Source of the DNA: Scatophagus argus
Taxonomy: Eukaryota; Chordata; Actinopteri; Scatophagidae
Assembly: GCF_020382885.2 (NCBI RefSeq)
Contig: NC_058498.1
Span: forward strand, 5,926,501 to 5,990,500
Length of the DNA: 64,000 bases
Direction: 5' to 3'
Part shown: positions 23,658 to 35,420 of the stretch, piece after piece
Numbering within the stretch: position 1 is the first letter of the stretch
Layout: the number at the start of each line of letters is the position of its first letter
Position numbers and translations under genes: made by a program
The notes under the pieces: generated by a model
Told to the model about the DNA's origin: nothing
What the model saw: only the letters and a program-made list of their open reading frames with translations
Database searches by the model: none

Positions 23658-26600
23658 ATGTCTTTTCCAGAGTCAACCAGTCCTTCTAATGAAGAAGAGG
23701 CTTTCTACATGCACTGCAGAGCCGCATACATCTCTGTGTTCAGATCTAGTTTGATAAATATCGCCTCCAAACAGCAACTATGTCGGGGTAAGCTAACTGT
23801 GTGTGTCAACTAACGTTACTGCTATAATATATATATAATGTTAGCATAGATGCAGGCGTAGATGCTTTAACTTCCCAGCGTAGAGAGACACTCCTCTGTG
23901 TTTAAATACTGACTTACATGTCCATAAAGTATTTGGATGGGGATTATGTAAATTATTTAGGGTGGATTTCCCCTTTAAAGAACCTCCAATGTTGATTCTA
24001 AAGTTTCCCCCCCAAAAAAACTGACAAGATGATGCAAAAGACATTTAGATCGATTTTATTTCACAGAGTAAACATGGAGTCTTATGATGCTTTTTTTTTA
24101 AAGCTACTTGAGGGAAAATAAAAGGAGAAAGTGCATGTTGAGTTGACAACTTCTGCAGAAAACAGTACAGGCATTACAACAAAACCCACTGTGGGAGATT
24201 TTTCATGTTTCAGTAATGTACATGTCATATTATCGGGGATGCCAGAAAATCTATTATAAGAGAAAAACAAAAACAGTCTGTGGGCTAAATTTGTGATCAT
24301 CAGCCTGTGCTACTGTAAATTTAATGTCCTGTTCCATTTATCTGATCAAGTTCTCCAGCAGGCTGGTAGAAATCCATCCCTAGCAACTCTCAGCAAATAC
24401 TGGACCCCGACAACATCCAAACTGAACTTCGATGACTTCTGTGAGATTCTCAAGCGTGAGAAAAAAACTGAGGAAACTGAGCTGCTGAGGGCCTTCAAAA
24501 AGATGGATGTGAACAGTGATGGCTACATCTCTCACAGTGAACTGGAGAAGGCCCTTACTACTGTGAGTGGAATAAAACATTTTTTATCAGGCAGTTCTGC
24601 CTGAATGGCCCATTTATTGTTTTAGATTCATGTTTCGGTTTTGGCTACAGTTGTTAATTTTGAATGAACTACGTGATGCTGTGTAATCAGCCAACTTAGC
24701 TTACCTCAGCAACTGTTGCTTTACTGGTATAGACTACCTAAACATAAAACTATTCAAATCAATGATCACCTCTTGCTCAAATAAAAAACTAACTTGTGGT
24801 TTTATACTAAAAATATTTTGAATCTTCCAGAGGGGAGAGAAAATGACCACTGAAGAGGTGAATGCAATTTTCTCATTACTGGACATCAACAAAGACGGGA
24901 AACTGGACTATTCAGAAGTAAGTACAGACTTCTGTTCTTACCGATCCTCCTACCACTTTGCTTGCCCCCAATACGCCTCACCGATTAGTTTTGATGAATA
25001 AATAATAGCTCTGTTATTGATCGATTGTATTTTCAACACTTGTCCGTTTATCTTATGTTTCCAAGCCTGTGAGAAAGTGTATTTTAAATACATTTGTTTC
25101 TTTTTTGAGTGTCAGTTATTTAAACATTTCATCTGATCAATAAGCCCAAGATAATCAATGTTCCAGCTTCAGAACAAAGGAGAGCATTGAGGAGAAAAAC
25201 CTTTTGAGACCGTTGAATTAAACCAACAAGGGTCAATGGGACTGACTTTCACACTTCCACCTGTATTGTTACTACTTGCTACAGATAATACACTTTGCTT
25301 TGAACCAGTTCAAATGCATCACAGTAACGTCTAAAATACTTTTTTACGTCTCATTTGTTCAAAAATAGGTTTTCAAATTTAAATGAATTCACATAAGCCA
25401 CAGAAGAATCAGTGAAGTGGCACAGAAAAGTGTTTATGTAGTGTCATATGGTTACCTCCGTCTTAGATATAAGCTTTTCTGACCTTCTCCCTTTCCTCAG
25501 TATATCCCCATGTATCATCCACTTATGAGTGGTTTCCTGTTGCTGTCAGTTCTGCAGAGTGTTTGTGTCTACGGTGGAGCAGTGTCAGGCAGCTGTTTTG
25601 GAGAGGCTTGAGGCTAACGCCAAGCTGAAGAGACAGAACTTTGGCAGTCAGTCGTACAGCCCTCCAAAGAGCTCTGTGTCATCAGCATCACCAGCTGTAG
25701 AATCGCAAGCGGCAGCGGCTCTTCCTCAGCCTCCAGAAACTCCGCGGGCAGACTCAGACACAGCACTCAAGAAAGGTACAACATGTGACACCTCTGAATA
25801 ATCTAACGTAACCATGGTTGTTTTACAGTCAAGTATGTGGGCTTTGATTTTTGTAATAAATATTATTGAAAGATAAAAATTTGAAAGGCAGTTCCCCAAT
25901 CCCATCCTGATTTAAACAACAGCAAACTTTCAAAATAAACCAGGGAGAACAAGACTTTATTTTTAAATTTTTCTCAATATATTAGTTTTCAGTTCAATTT
26001 ATTTATATAGCGCCAAATCAGAACAAAAGTTGTCTCATGACACTTTCCAATTCGAGCAGGTCTCGGCCAAGTTGCAGTTATTGTATGTCTCCAGAACATA
26101 ACTGCAGCTTATGCCACACCATCCACAGGTCCAAAGTCGAAGCCAATGGTGAATGCACATTAAGTACACTTCAGATTCCAATTTATAGTTCCACACCCAT
26201 ACACACTGCTTGCCCCAATACGCCTCACCGATTAGTTTTGATGAATAAATAATAGCTCTGTTATTGATCGATTTTTCACTCCCCATGACAAATCACCTCA
26301 TTAGGACAGGCCATACATCATAATAGCCACACAATTAGTGCAGCTTGTTTGGAGGGAGGAGACGGTAAAGCTTTGTTATTTGGGTAATCATTTCTGCCAT
26401 TAAGAGATTGACAAAAGCTCATGTGCAGTGAAGAAAAATGCCACCTTTTAACTGTTGCTTTGGAGATGGGACTTAATAAAAACAGGTATCAAGTCCAGCT
26501 TCAGCCTTCTACAACCATACATAATGTACTGGTAGATTTTTTTTAAAATTATTTTGTAAAAAGCAGCATCAACAGCCAGTTGGAAGTTGGATGTAAAAAT

Positions 26601-29600
26601 CCACTTTCGGCCCTTTAAAAGCAGCATTTTAAGGAAAGAGAAGCACAGAGAAGCTGGATGAGTGAGCCAGGGACAAGCCTGCAGTGGGAAGATAGATGGG
26701 GTTGATTTAAGTGGTCAGTCCATGTTCATGTTATTGATTCGGAGGATTCCACCACTTCTCACTGGGGAGATGATGAGGGATTAGACGGTGGTCAAGAGGA
26801 GGGCCCAGTCGACCACCACTGCAAAAACAAATGAGCTCCCACATAGTTGTCTGGATTATCACATTATTGTGCCTCTCCCTCGTATTGATTTATACCCACT
26901 ACATTTTAACAAGACTCCGGCATGAGAAGCGACGTGATCGCACATGTTGAATGGGTTATTCTTGAAGCTCAAAAACAGTTTTGATTGCTCATTTGGTTCA
27001 ACATTTGTCAGTAGAAGCCAATACTACCCTGAGAAATGTGTTATAACCGTATGGGGCATGAGCAATTTTGGCGGATAATTTTGCAAATAATTGATGTGAT
27101 AGAGGTGTATTATTTATCATGTGTTTTGCATCTTACATGTTTTGGTGAACAGTTAGACCAAGTGATCAATTGTTATGGTGTCTCGCTGATAATTGGTCTG
27201 TTTAGTTCAATTCTTGGAGTTTCCTGTATAAAGTCACACTGAAATTTTGTTAAGCCACATTTCAGTGCGTCTTTGTTCACATTTGCACAACAGCTACAAT
27301 TTAGTCCACTAGATTAAAATACTGCCATCAATACAAAATAGATCCATGACATACCATGACAGTAGGTCTATTTATTTCTCTGCTACGGTAATTTGCTTGC
27401 AAGCCTATCACATTACTTTGCATCTTGATTTTCAGGCCTGGAAACAATCAGACCCCTCATTAGTGGATTGATATTTTCTGGCTTCAATTAGTGTCCAAGG
27501 AAAAAAGTTGTGCGAGATAATGGATTTGAGAGGGTGCTGTTATGCCATCTGTGATTTAAAATGCCTCCATAATTAATTAAAAGCGAGTCGAATTCGAGAT
27601 CACACTTTTTCCAAGCCCAACACAAAATAGCTGCCTTTACTTGAACTTCGGGAATGGACTTACTGAGAAGACAGATTACAGTGTCGATTATGTTGTGCAC
27701 CTCATCTCTCTTTTGAAAGTGTGTTTACTGATTGGAGAGGGGAGGGCTGTACTTAATCTGTCAGTCAGCTGAGCTTTCTGTTCTGTAGCAGCAATGTTAT
27801 GACTTGATTTAGCCATAACAAGTTTTTATGTCTGTTTTCTTGTCAGCGTTTATTGCTGTGAGTTTTTATGTTTGTCTCTGGTGCGTCTCAGACAGCCGAT
27901 CATCCTCCCGTCCTTCTTCTGCTCGCAGCAGGCGGTCGTCCCTGTCGAACCCGATCACTATGACATCCAGCAGCGCGAAGGCCAGCAAAATACAAGAGCC
28001 CTCAGGCTTACAGGTAAACCTCCTCTGTAGTCACGATGGCTTCAGAGCTGAACCAAGTGATTACCTTCATTATCAATGAATCTGTCAGTTATTTTTCCGA
28101 GGAACCGACTGATCACTTTGTTTACTGTCATCTTAGAGCCCAGGTTTTTCAATCAACACTCCTAAAACCAAAGATATTCAAATTACAGTGACGTGAAGCA
28201 GATAAAAATCCTCTCATTTGAAAAGCTGGAAAAGGTTTGCATGAAAATACCCATAAAGGTGTATTGACATGAACCCAACTTATATTTCTGAGGTCATGTT
28301 TTTTAGTCAGCCATGACAGTTTAAAAAAATCTTTCTAATAAAATGCTAAATAAAGTAATAAGACAGGTAGGGTTGTGAAAGTATAATTCTGCTATTAATC
28401 TTTTAATCACAGAATTTAACACAGTAATTCAAACTAATCACTTATTAGTTACATGATTTGCAATATGCTTATTATCTTCTCAAAGCAAAATTCCGTTTTT
28501 TGAGTCCAAAAGATTAACTGCTTTTACCATCACTGACAAAACCTGTAAATCTTAGTTTGTGGACTCCAGTGAGAGACTCCATGATGAGAAGGCACCTTGC
28601 AGTCCCGCTGCTCTCCCAGTGTTTTTAATGGGTGAATTTAGCCCCGGGTGGATAGATACACACCGTATTGATCCAGGACTCTTTGTTTTCACACTTTTTG
28701 GCTTAACCTCAGCTGATTTGCTTTACAGCAAGAAAAATAAATAAATAAAAATAACACCACCACCACCTCCTTCCCAGCTCCATCTCTCAGGTCCAGGCAC
28801 GGTGTTGAGATTGAAAAGGGCCAAACATCATGGAGGTAAAAGAATGTGTGTCCAGAGATTAGCTCAGAGGGAAGCTCTGCTTGCTATATTGGGTGCTATA
28901 TCGCCACAGGCTGATAATTGGGAGGTGGAGGGTGGAGGGTGGGCTGTGTTTTCATAGTAGCGGTGTGTATGTGTGCATGTGAGTGTGTGTCCTGCAGTAG
29001 GCAAATGTGCTGTCATGACTACAAACGCAATTAGTAAGAAATGCTCTTTATTCTCAGCCTTTTTTATGTGAAGCTTCTGATTAAAACAGTTATAAGAAAA
29101 GGTGCGTGGTTTGAATGTGTGCATGCTTTGAATGTGTGTGTGTGTGCGTGCGTGTGTGTGTCCTGCGACCCTCCACGCAGCAGTAAATCAGACCTGTGGC
29201 CGGAGCAGTTGACAGCAGCTGTATTAGTCTGCAGGCTGACCCTCTCTCTATGGTGGCATTAATTCTGATGTCTTTAAGCAGTGGAGAGGTGCCCATGGCA
29301 ATTTCCCTCATTTAATATTGTCTGGACAAACCACTGAAGTGTTATGGTTTGATCTTTTATGCCTCTCACAGCCCAAGATAAATACTCTGAGAAAATGGCT
29401 TTTCTCTAAAGGAGTGACATGCTCCGTCTTTATGGCACTTTCTTTGTTTAACTTGGTGATTTATTTATCCACTAAAAGGATATATAGCCTATTCCAGACT
29501 AGCTTGGCCCTTCAGTGTCCTCTTACTGTGTGTCCACACCAACCGTGTTTTCATTTAATGTGTCTCCAATGAGTAGAAGGAAAACTTCCTTGTTTTGATG

Positions 29601-32600
29601 TTCCTGTTCAATTTCAAATTATTACCTCATTTCAGTCGTGCTGCCAGACAAAGGAACAACAGGATTTCAAAGTCAGAGAAATATTAGGATTCATAAATAC
29701 TGCAAAAGTAGCCTCTTGATAGTTTTGAATGACTGCTTGCCCAAGATTGAAAAGGCTGTATTTATCAAAGTTAAATGGGCTTCAATTTGCAGTATCAGGT
29801 CCAGGAGGGAGATCCACTTCAGCCCTCAGCAGAAACACAGTGCAACGCTTCTGCCCCCCTCTGGATCAGCATGAGTACAGCAAGTGTTTACATGCTGACA
29901 TAAACTGTGTAATAATGAATATGCCCCCTGAAGGCTGGAGTGCTAATCATTACAACGGCAGCTTCTGTTCATCAAGTGAACAACCTCACTGTTGTGATTG
30001 ACTGCTTAATTCGCTTTTTTATGCCAAAATATACTTCCCCCTTCACAAGATCAATCCCTCTTTTAGTAGGAACTGCAAATTAGTTTTGGTTTCTGTTGAA
30101 TGAATAAATGCATTTTGTTGTCAAGCAGCAAAACAGTTTCTTGGAATTGTGTCAGAATGATGTACATGATGTACTGTATTTTCATGTGATCATTCAGGGG
30201 GCTTAAAATAACAACAACTTTTCTGATAAGTCTTAGGAATCATTATTCTTCTGTTTTATGAGCCACACTGTTCTGTTTGTATGACTGTGATGGTGTCAGT
30301 AATGCTGTCCATTTTTCCAGGAGTGGCATCACAGTTACGTGAAGGGCTGTTTCTACTTGGAGCATGATGGGAGTGTGAGCTCTCTGCAGTACCAACTCCA
30401 CATCCCCCAGACAACCAACGTCTACCTAACAATCCAACCACTCGGCCTCAGCCACAGACCCGGTACTGGCACTGTTTTATGTTAAATATAAGCAAGAATC
30501 ATAAAAACGGTCAAAAAGCAGTAACCCTATTGGCCACAGGGGCGTTGATTAGGGCAGTCAGAGGCAGGACAGCACCTCTGAAGCTGGCAGGAATTCAGCA
30601 GTTTGCTCAAAGATTCTGGTTGGGCCTCAACCCTTTGGGATTCATTGTGCCAAAGTCCCATATTTCAAACTCTTGCTGGGCTGTTTCCTGCTCCATTGCT
30701 TCACCACTGTTTTTAGTGACGTACAGTATAGTTGCGCAATTTTAAAGAAGCTTTTTGTGACATTGTAACATAAATAAAGCATCGCCACAGTCGTTTTCAG
30801 GTCATGAATCATAAACAAGAAGACCTCACATAAGACTGGCTTCTTTTATTGGCCTCTGCATTGTATTTTACATTGCGTGGCAGCAGGTCAGATCTTGCAG
30901 GAAATGTGCTCGATTGTGTTTCAGCTCAGTGCACAATAATTTACGAAGAGGAGTTCAGTTCATAAAATTGGAGCCTGCAATATAAGATAATGGATTCATG
31001 TAGGCGGTGGAAAATCACTACATATGTGCTTTAGTAAAGACAAAGATAAAAGCTGAAATGGCTTGTAAAGTGTCAGGTTTCAGAAAAGACCACATAAACC
31101 TGCATATATTAAAATTACATTTGATCCTTTGTATTATCCATCAGAGGTTTGTATGCAGTAGTTTTATATTGAATATACTGAACATAGTAGTTTTGCTTCT
31201 GTTGACAAAATGGACAACGTGTTACATAATAATCTAGACAAAAGCATCTTGTTTTATGTTGTGTTATTTTTCAGACAAGCCTTCATCGTGGATAACAGTG
31301 GACACGGCTCTTTTTGTCACATCAGCTGGTGAAACCAAAGACGACTCAACTTTAGTGTGTTTCACTGAGTCAAAAGACAGAGAGGTATGTTTGTGTGTGT
31401 TGAGGGGCGTACATGTATATAAATTTTGTTCATATTTAGCTTTGATTATTCGCAGTCATGCTTAATTTCAGAGTTTGTTTGCTAAGCAAATGCTATCAAA
31501 TATTTACCTCCCGATGAATAATGGCCAGTGGTCCAAAGGTAGTAGGCTGTGGTGCATGATGTATTCAGACACAAGTCCTTCATTCAAAACGTTGGTGTAG
31601 TAAGTATTATTATCAAATACTGGTGTATTGTCAGTGTTTTACTGTTAGGGTTTTACAGCTAATTCGAGTTTCTTTTTAATCTCTTATTTATCCTAACCCA
31701 TAAAGAAGAATAAAGAAGCATTTATTCCCTCAATTTGCAAAAAGAAAAAAAATCTAATTGAAAAACAAACAAGTGTAGAGATACATGGTTTTCACTGAGC
31801 AGGAAAGGTATAAAAATTATTATCTGAAAAATGACAGAAAAAATGCGTTAGAGTAGAAATTAAATTTGCATATAAAGCAAATACCCTGATGTACTCAAGT
31901 AAAATACCTCAACTTTGTACTTAAGTACACTAAAAGTGGTAGAGGCCATTTCTGATGCTATTAAGTTGATACTTGATTGTGTTACATTCCAGCATATGTT
32001 CAGTGTGTTTAACTTACCTCGTTACTTCTTTGTTCCTGCAGAAGTACATTTGGAGAGGAGAGTTGAATGCCGGGACTTACTTCCTGTTTCCCTTCACTAG
32101 CGGCTGCAGACTAAGGAAAAGGAGCAAAAAGAGCGTTTGTAATAAACCTGTCGAGCTTGTCTACAGGACTGACAGTGGGGAACTGGACCTCACCAGAGAG
32201 CTCAGGTGAGTGTGTGTGCATGCACGTGTGTGTTTATTTGTCTGCTTCATTCCACCATCGGTAGTGTAAAAACACACCGCACAGCAAAGTTTGTTTCAGT
32301 AAATGTGAGATGAGATTGTGTATTAATGCAAAAAGTAAGAAGGGGTATTGCAGGTAAGCCTGCATACACATCTATGTCTTTGGTGAACTTTAACATGAGC
32401 TTTATGAACAATATGAATTATCATCATCATTGTCATCATCATCATCAGTATTTCATAGTCAATTCTTAAGCTGGACAGTTTCTTTTTAATATCAGTCACA
32501 ATTCTGTCCTTCTTTAAGTTGATTTGAGATTTATAGCAGTTACAAACAGGATTCTTAGAAACTGTTCAGTCAAGGTTTTTTGTCCTCATGGTCTGTACGA

Positions 32601-34775
32601 CATTTGTCTGTGTTGCTCCCTGTGTGCCACAGGGAGGTGCTGTCTGACATCTTTGAGGTGATAGACATTGACGGAAATGGTTTGCTCAGCTTGGAGGAGT
32701 ACAATTTCTTTGAGCTGAGGAGCAGTGGAGAGAAATGTGACAGGGATGCCTGGGCAGTCTGCAAGGGTAATCATTCCTATTGTGGTGCTGACACGCAGGG
32801 TGGCCAGTGTTACGTTCATGTAAAATTAATATGAAATATAACATAAGGGTTCCAACTTAGCTCTCATTATTTGTTTTGTTGGGCATGCAGAGAACTTTGA
32901 TATGAGAAAGAACCAGCTGACACGGCAAGGCTTCATGGAGCTGAACCTGATGGAGGCCACAGAGAAAGATGGAGACCCTGCTGACCTGTGGGTCACTCTG
33001 GAAGCCATGGGCTACAATCGAATGCTGGAGCTGGTAAATGTGAGTTTACACATACGCTTTCATTTAAAACAACCACATTTCATCACACAGATTTCATTTT
33101 AATATGACTTGATGTGATGTAGTCCTCACCTGATGTAGGGCTTAAGTTTGACTCTTGATAATAAAATACATCTTCTACACAACTAACCACTGACCCCAAC
33201 TCTAATCCTGTGTCCACTCTCGATTTCCTACTAAGTGAAACATATCCACACTCTCAACATCTCTCTAAATGAATGAACTCCTCTACCTCCCTCTTTGTCA
33301 GGCTTGTCCATTTCAGATAGACGTACACTGTGAAGGTACTCAGCCATCCATCCAGCCACTCACGATGGACTCGGGGTCCAAGCTTCTGAACCAGGCTATC
33401 CAGAAGTCTATCACAGCTCGGACAGGGGCCAAAGCACTGAGGGGACAAGACAACGTCTTCATCTACACCTACCGAGGAGAACACAGAATCTCCTCTCTCA
33501 TAGCCAACAAGGTAGATGACAGACTTTGTGTAGAAGTGACTGTGACTGTGCTGGTAGAATTTCTGAAACTGAGATATCATAGGATATACAGTGTTGTTGA
33601 TGTGAAGCTGCCTACACGGTTTAGCAGTGCTACAAAGAGGCAAGTGAATGTTCCTGGTTCAGTGTAGTTGTTGAATTGCAATGCATAGAAATGGCCACTG
33701 GGGGGGGGGGGGTGATGAACTTTAAATGAGTGACTGAGTGGAGTCTGAAAGCGAAGAAGCTAGTTTATAAATTCATGAGGTGCTTTAGATCAAAAAAGTG
33801 AAGAAAAACCTGAAAGGAATCACATGAGTGTTTATCATTAATGTACCAGATCTCGAGCAGTTTTACTCAAAGCACAGAGAATCAGACTGTCACAGTGTCT
33901 AGTAATGATGACACGGGTTTTGTATCAGACACTTGGTGTACAGTGTATGGTTGCAGAGACCATTCGCTCTGTTTGTAATTGATATGCAGCCATCGTATTG
34001 ATTCTCATAGCAACAGGAGTTACTCACCAACAATGACCTGGTGATACAAAGAAAGTACCGAACAGGAGAAATCTTTGCAATTGTAAGCACTTTAACTCCT
34101 CATGAGAGTTCTGGTCTGTCATTTGTTTTTGTTTTATATTGACCCATTGCTTTATAATTCAACTGCCTTGAGTGGGGTTTATTTAGTATTGTTTTGTTAA
34201 CACATCCAGTGGCCACATAAGGCTGTTGCTTTAGACTATAATCCTGAATATTTAACTGCAGTATTTGTCTGCTTATGTAGCTGTTGTGGTCAGTTTGTGA
34301 ATAAATGCATATATTTTAAGTTTAAAAAGCTGATTATTGAACTGACCAGTAGCCTTTGTGTTGCAGAACAACCAGAAAGTGACTGTCCATGTAAGCAATG
34401 AGCAGAGCAGGAACTGCTGCACCAGCAGAGGCCTGAGTGTTTTTGCTGTCGAGGTGCCAGCCAGGACTAAGATGGTATGAAGTCTTCCTGAGACACTGCC
34501 CTGGTTATTATGATAATTGAAAAAAATAAAATAAAATCCTAAGCTATGACTTTGAAAATGTCCCATTCTACTGCATTCAAATGTACAGCTGAACTGTTCA
34601 TTCTGAATAATAAAATAATTTTATTATAATTGATATGATGGAATGAAATGACTGTGATTTGAATGCTAATTCAAAGATGTGACCTGTCTTCTAGGTGTGC
34701 CAACATGTCCTGCCTATTAATGAGAGACAGGATTGGACTTACAACTGTCTGGAGACCATACTGCCCTGCACGTAA
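23658..34775 (+). CDS. efcab7: efcab7, EF-hand calcium-binding domain protein 7
   Basis: EFCAB7 is known as a ciliary protein that, with IQCE, anchors the EVC-EVC2 complex in a zone of the cilium base and promotes Hedgehog signalling. Fourteen exons: 23658-23787, 24351-24562, 24831-24917, 25550-25775, 27892-28013, 30321-30462, 31275-31384, 32042-32205, 32633-32766, 32891-33039, 33302-33511, 34011-34082, 34367-34474 and 34695-34775. They total 1947 nt, or 648 residues; the human protein is about 629. Three canonical 12-residue EF-hand loops are visible: DVNSDGYISHSE (residues 96-107), DINKDGKLDYSE (132-143) and DIDGNGLLSLEE (409-420). Other recognised human matches include QQAGRNPS, KYWTP, KLNFDDFC, SGCRLRK, GEKCDRDAWAVC, LTRQGFMELNLMEA and the C-terminal CQHVLPINERQDW. 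The start has A at -3 and agrees with the human N-terminus. A serine/arginine-rich linker separates the EF-hand pair from the rest. Confidence 0.95.
24351..24562 (+). CDS. efcab7: efcab7 exon 2 with EF-hand 1
   Basis: This exon carries the complete first EF-hand, with loop DVNSDGYISHSE. Ligand positions are D1, N3, D5, S9 and E12, so calcium binding looks intact. It enters after ATCAAG completing a Val codon and exits in phase 0 at GTGAGT. Confidence 0.9.
24831..24917 (+). CDS. efcab7: efcab7 exon 3 with EF-hand 2
   Basis: Twenty-nine codons encode the entering helix and the whole loop DINKDGKLDYSE. The intron falls exactly after the bidentate Glu at loop position 12, and the exiting helix (FCRVF) starts the next exon. 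Confidence 0.9.
24960..25026 (+). repeat. copy A of a 66-67 bp sequence repeated in two efcab7 introns
   Basis: This segment, beginning GCTTGCCCC and ending TTATTGATCGATT, recurs at 26208-26273. The only difference I see is one extra C. It lies in intron 3, 43 bp after the exon 3 donor. Confidence 0.95.
25988..26110 (+). repeat. fish interspersed repeat (TTTATTTATATAGCGCCAAATC family)
   Basis: The left end TTCAATTTATTTATATAGCG followed by CCAAATCAGAACAAAAG and ATGACACTTTCCAATTCGAGC matches a repeat recalled as abundant in teleost genomes. No coding content is present. The right boundary is unclear and may extend to copy B at 26208. Confidence 0.6.
26208..26273 (+). repeat. copy B of the repeated 66 bp, next to an interspersed repeat
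   Basis: Same orientation as the copy in intron 3, here in intron 4 just downstream of a fish interspersed repeat that begins near 25990. The flanking sequence on both sides differs from copy A. Confidence 0.95.
27892..28013 (+). CDS. efcab7: efcab7 exon 5, Ser/Arg-rich linker
   Basis: The exon encodes DSRSSSRPSSARSRRSSLSN followed by a Ser/Thr-rich stretch. It is probably disordered and offers basophilic kinase-type sites (RRSS). It corresponds to the poorly conserved linker of the human protein, so identification rests on phase and position. Confidence 0.8.
28014..30320 (+). other. efcab7 intron 5, 2.3 kb, non-coding
   Basis: The intron holds short TG-rich stretches around 28965-28990 and 29116-29160. 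No conserved coding exon was recognised, and the phases of the flanking exons join without one. Confidence 0.5.
32633..32766 (+). CDS. efcab7: efcab7 exon 9 with EF-hand 3
   Basis: After a CCACAG acceptor, the exon encodes EVLSDIFEVIDIDGNGLLSL and onwards to the conserved DAWAVCK. The loop DIDGNGLLSLEE has acidic or polar residues at positions 1, 3, 5, 9 and 12. Similarity to human in this stretch is very high. Confidence 0.93.
33700..33712 (+). repeat. poly-G tract (13 G)
   Basis: Thirteen consecutive G in an efcab7 intron, a likely length-variable and error-prone mononucleotide run. Confidence 0.9.
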
Positions 34776-35420
34776 AGCTGTGCTCCCATCAGTCATTTAA
34801 AGCCTGCTTGTACTGGTGATACTGAGAAGTGATGGGCCACAGATATTCATAAAAGACTGGATTTAATTGGGATACACAGTCCAGAAGGAACACTACCGAA
34901 TCATTTCAACTTTTAAAAGCTTTGATCAAAGCTTACCTTTGTGTCTCATAAAGCCTGAAATATCAGACTGCGACACCAGGGGCTGAGACCTTCTGCCACT
35001 GTGACCTGCTCAGTGCCAGAGATGGTCACTGTAGTCATCAAGTAAAGCAGATAAAGGTTGCTTCTGTTTGTTTTGGTTTTTTTGTTGTGCCTTTATATTC
35101 ATAATATACTTTGGTTAATGTAGAGAAATGTATGTATCACAATTAAGGTTCTTCAACAACATCCTATCACAAATAAATGATTTTTAGCTTTGTCATGTCA
35201 CTGTATACAGTCATGTAATTATAAAGGCTGAAACAAATGTTTTTAGATTTTCAGATTTTACTTTTGATATGTTTTTTTTTTACTTTGGAAGATACTTTTC
35301 ATCGTGTATATGTAAATATAATTATAATATTTATATCGCAGATGTTCCTTGATGTCCTTTCAGTATGCCACACATGAAGCTCTTGTTTCAAGAGAAAATG
35401 CATGAAATAAAGGCTGATGC
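34695..35420 (+). other. efcab7: efcab7 terminal exon and 3'UTR
   Basis: Coding ends at TAA 34773-34775. An AATAAA at 35406-35411 probably defines the main end; another AATAAA-like run at about 35171-35176 could give a shorter transcript. The 3'UTR is AT-rich and has no other feature I recognise. Confidence 0.65.

Larger units (their letters stand above)
25776..27891 (+). other. efcab7 intron 4, 2.1 kb, non-coding
   Basis: Apart from the interspersed repeat and the duplicated 66 bp, I see no feature. Short open frames on both strands have no family resemblance. Confidence 0.5.

Noticed and set aside
28960..29165. TG-rich tracts in efcab7 intron 5 considered as a regulatory element
   Set aside because: They look like ordinary degraded GT microsatellites with no further structure.
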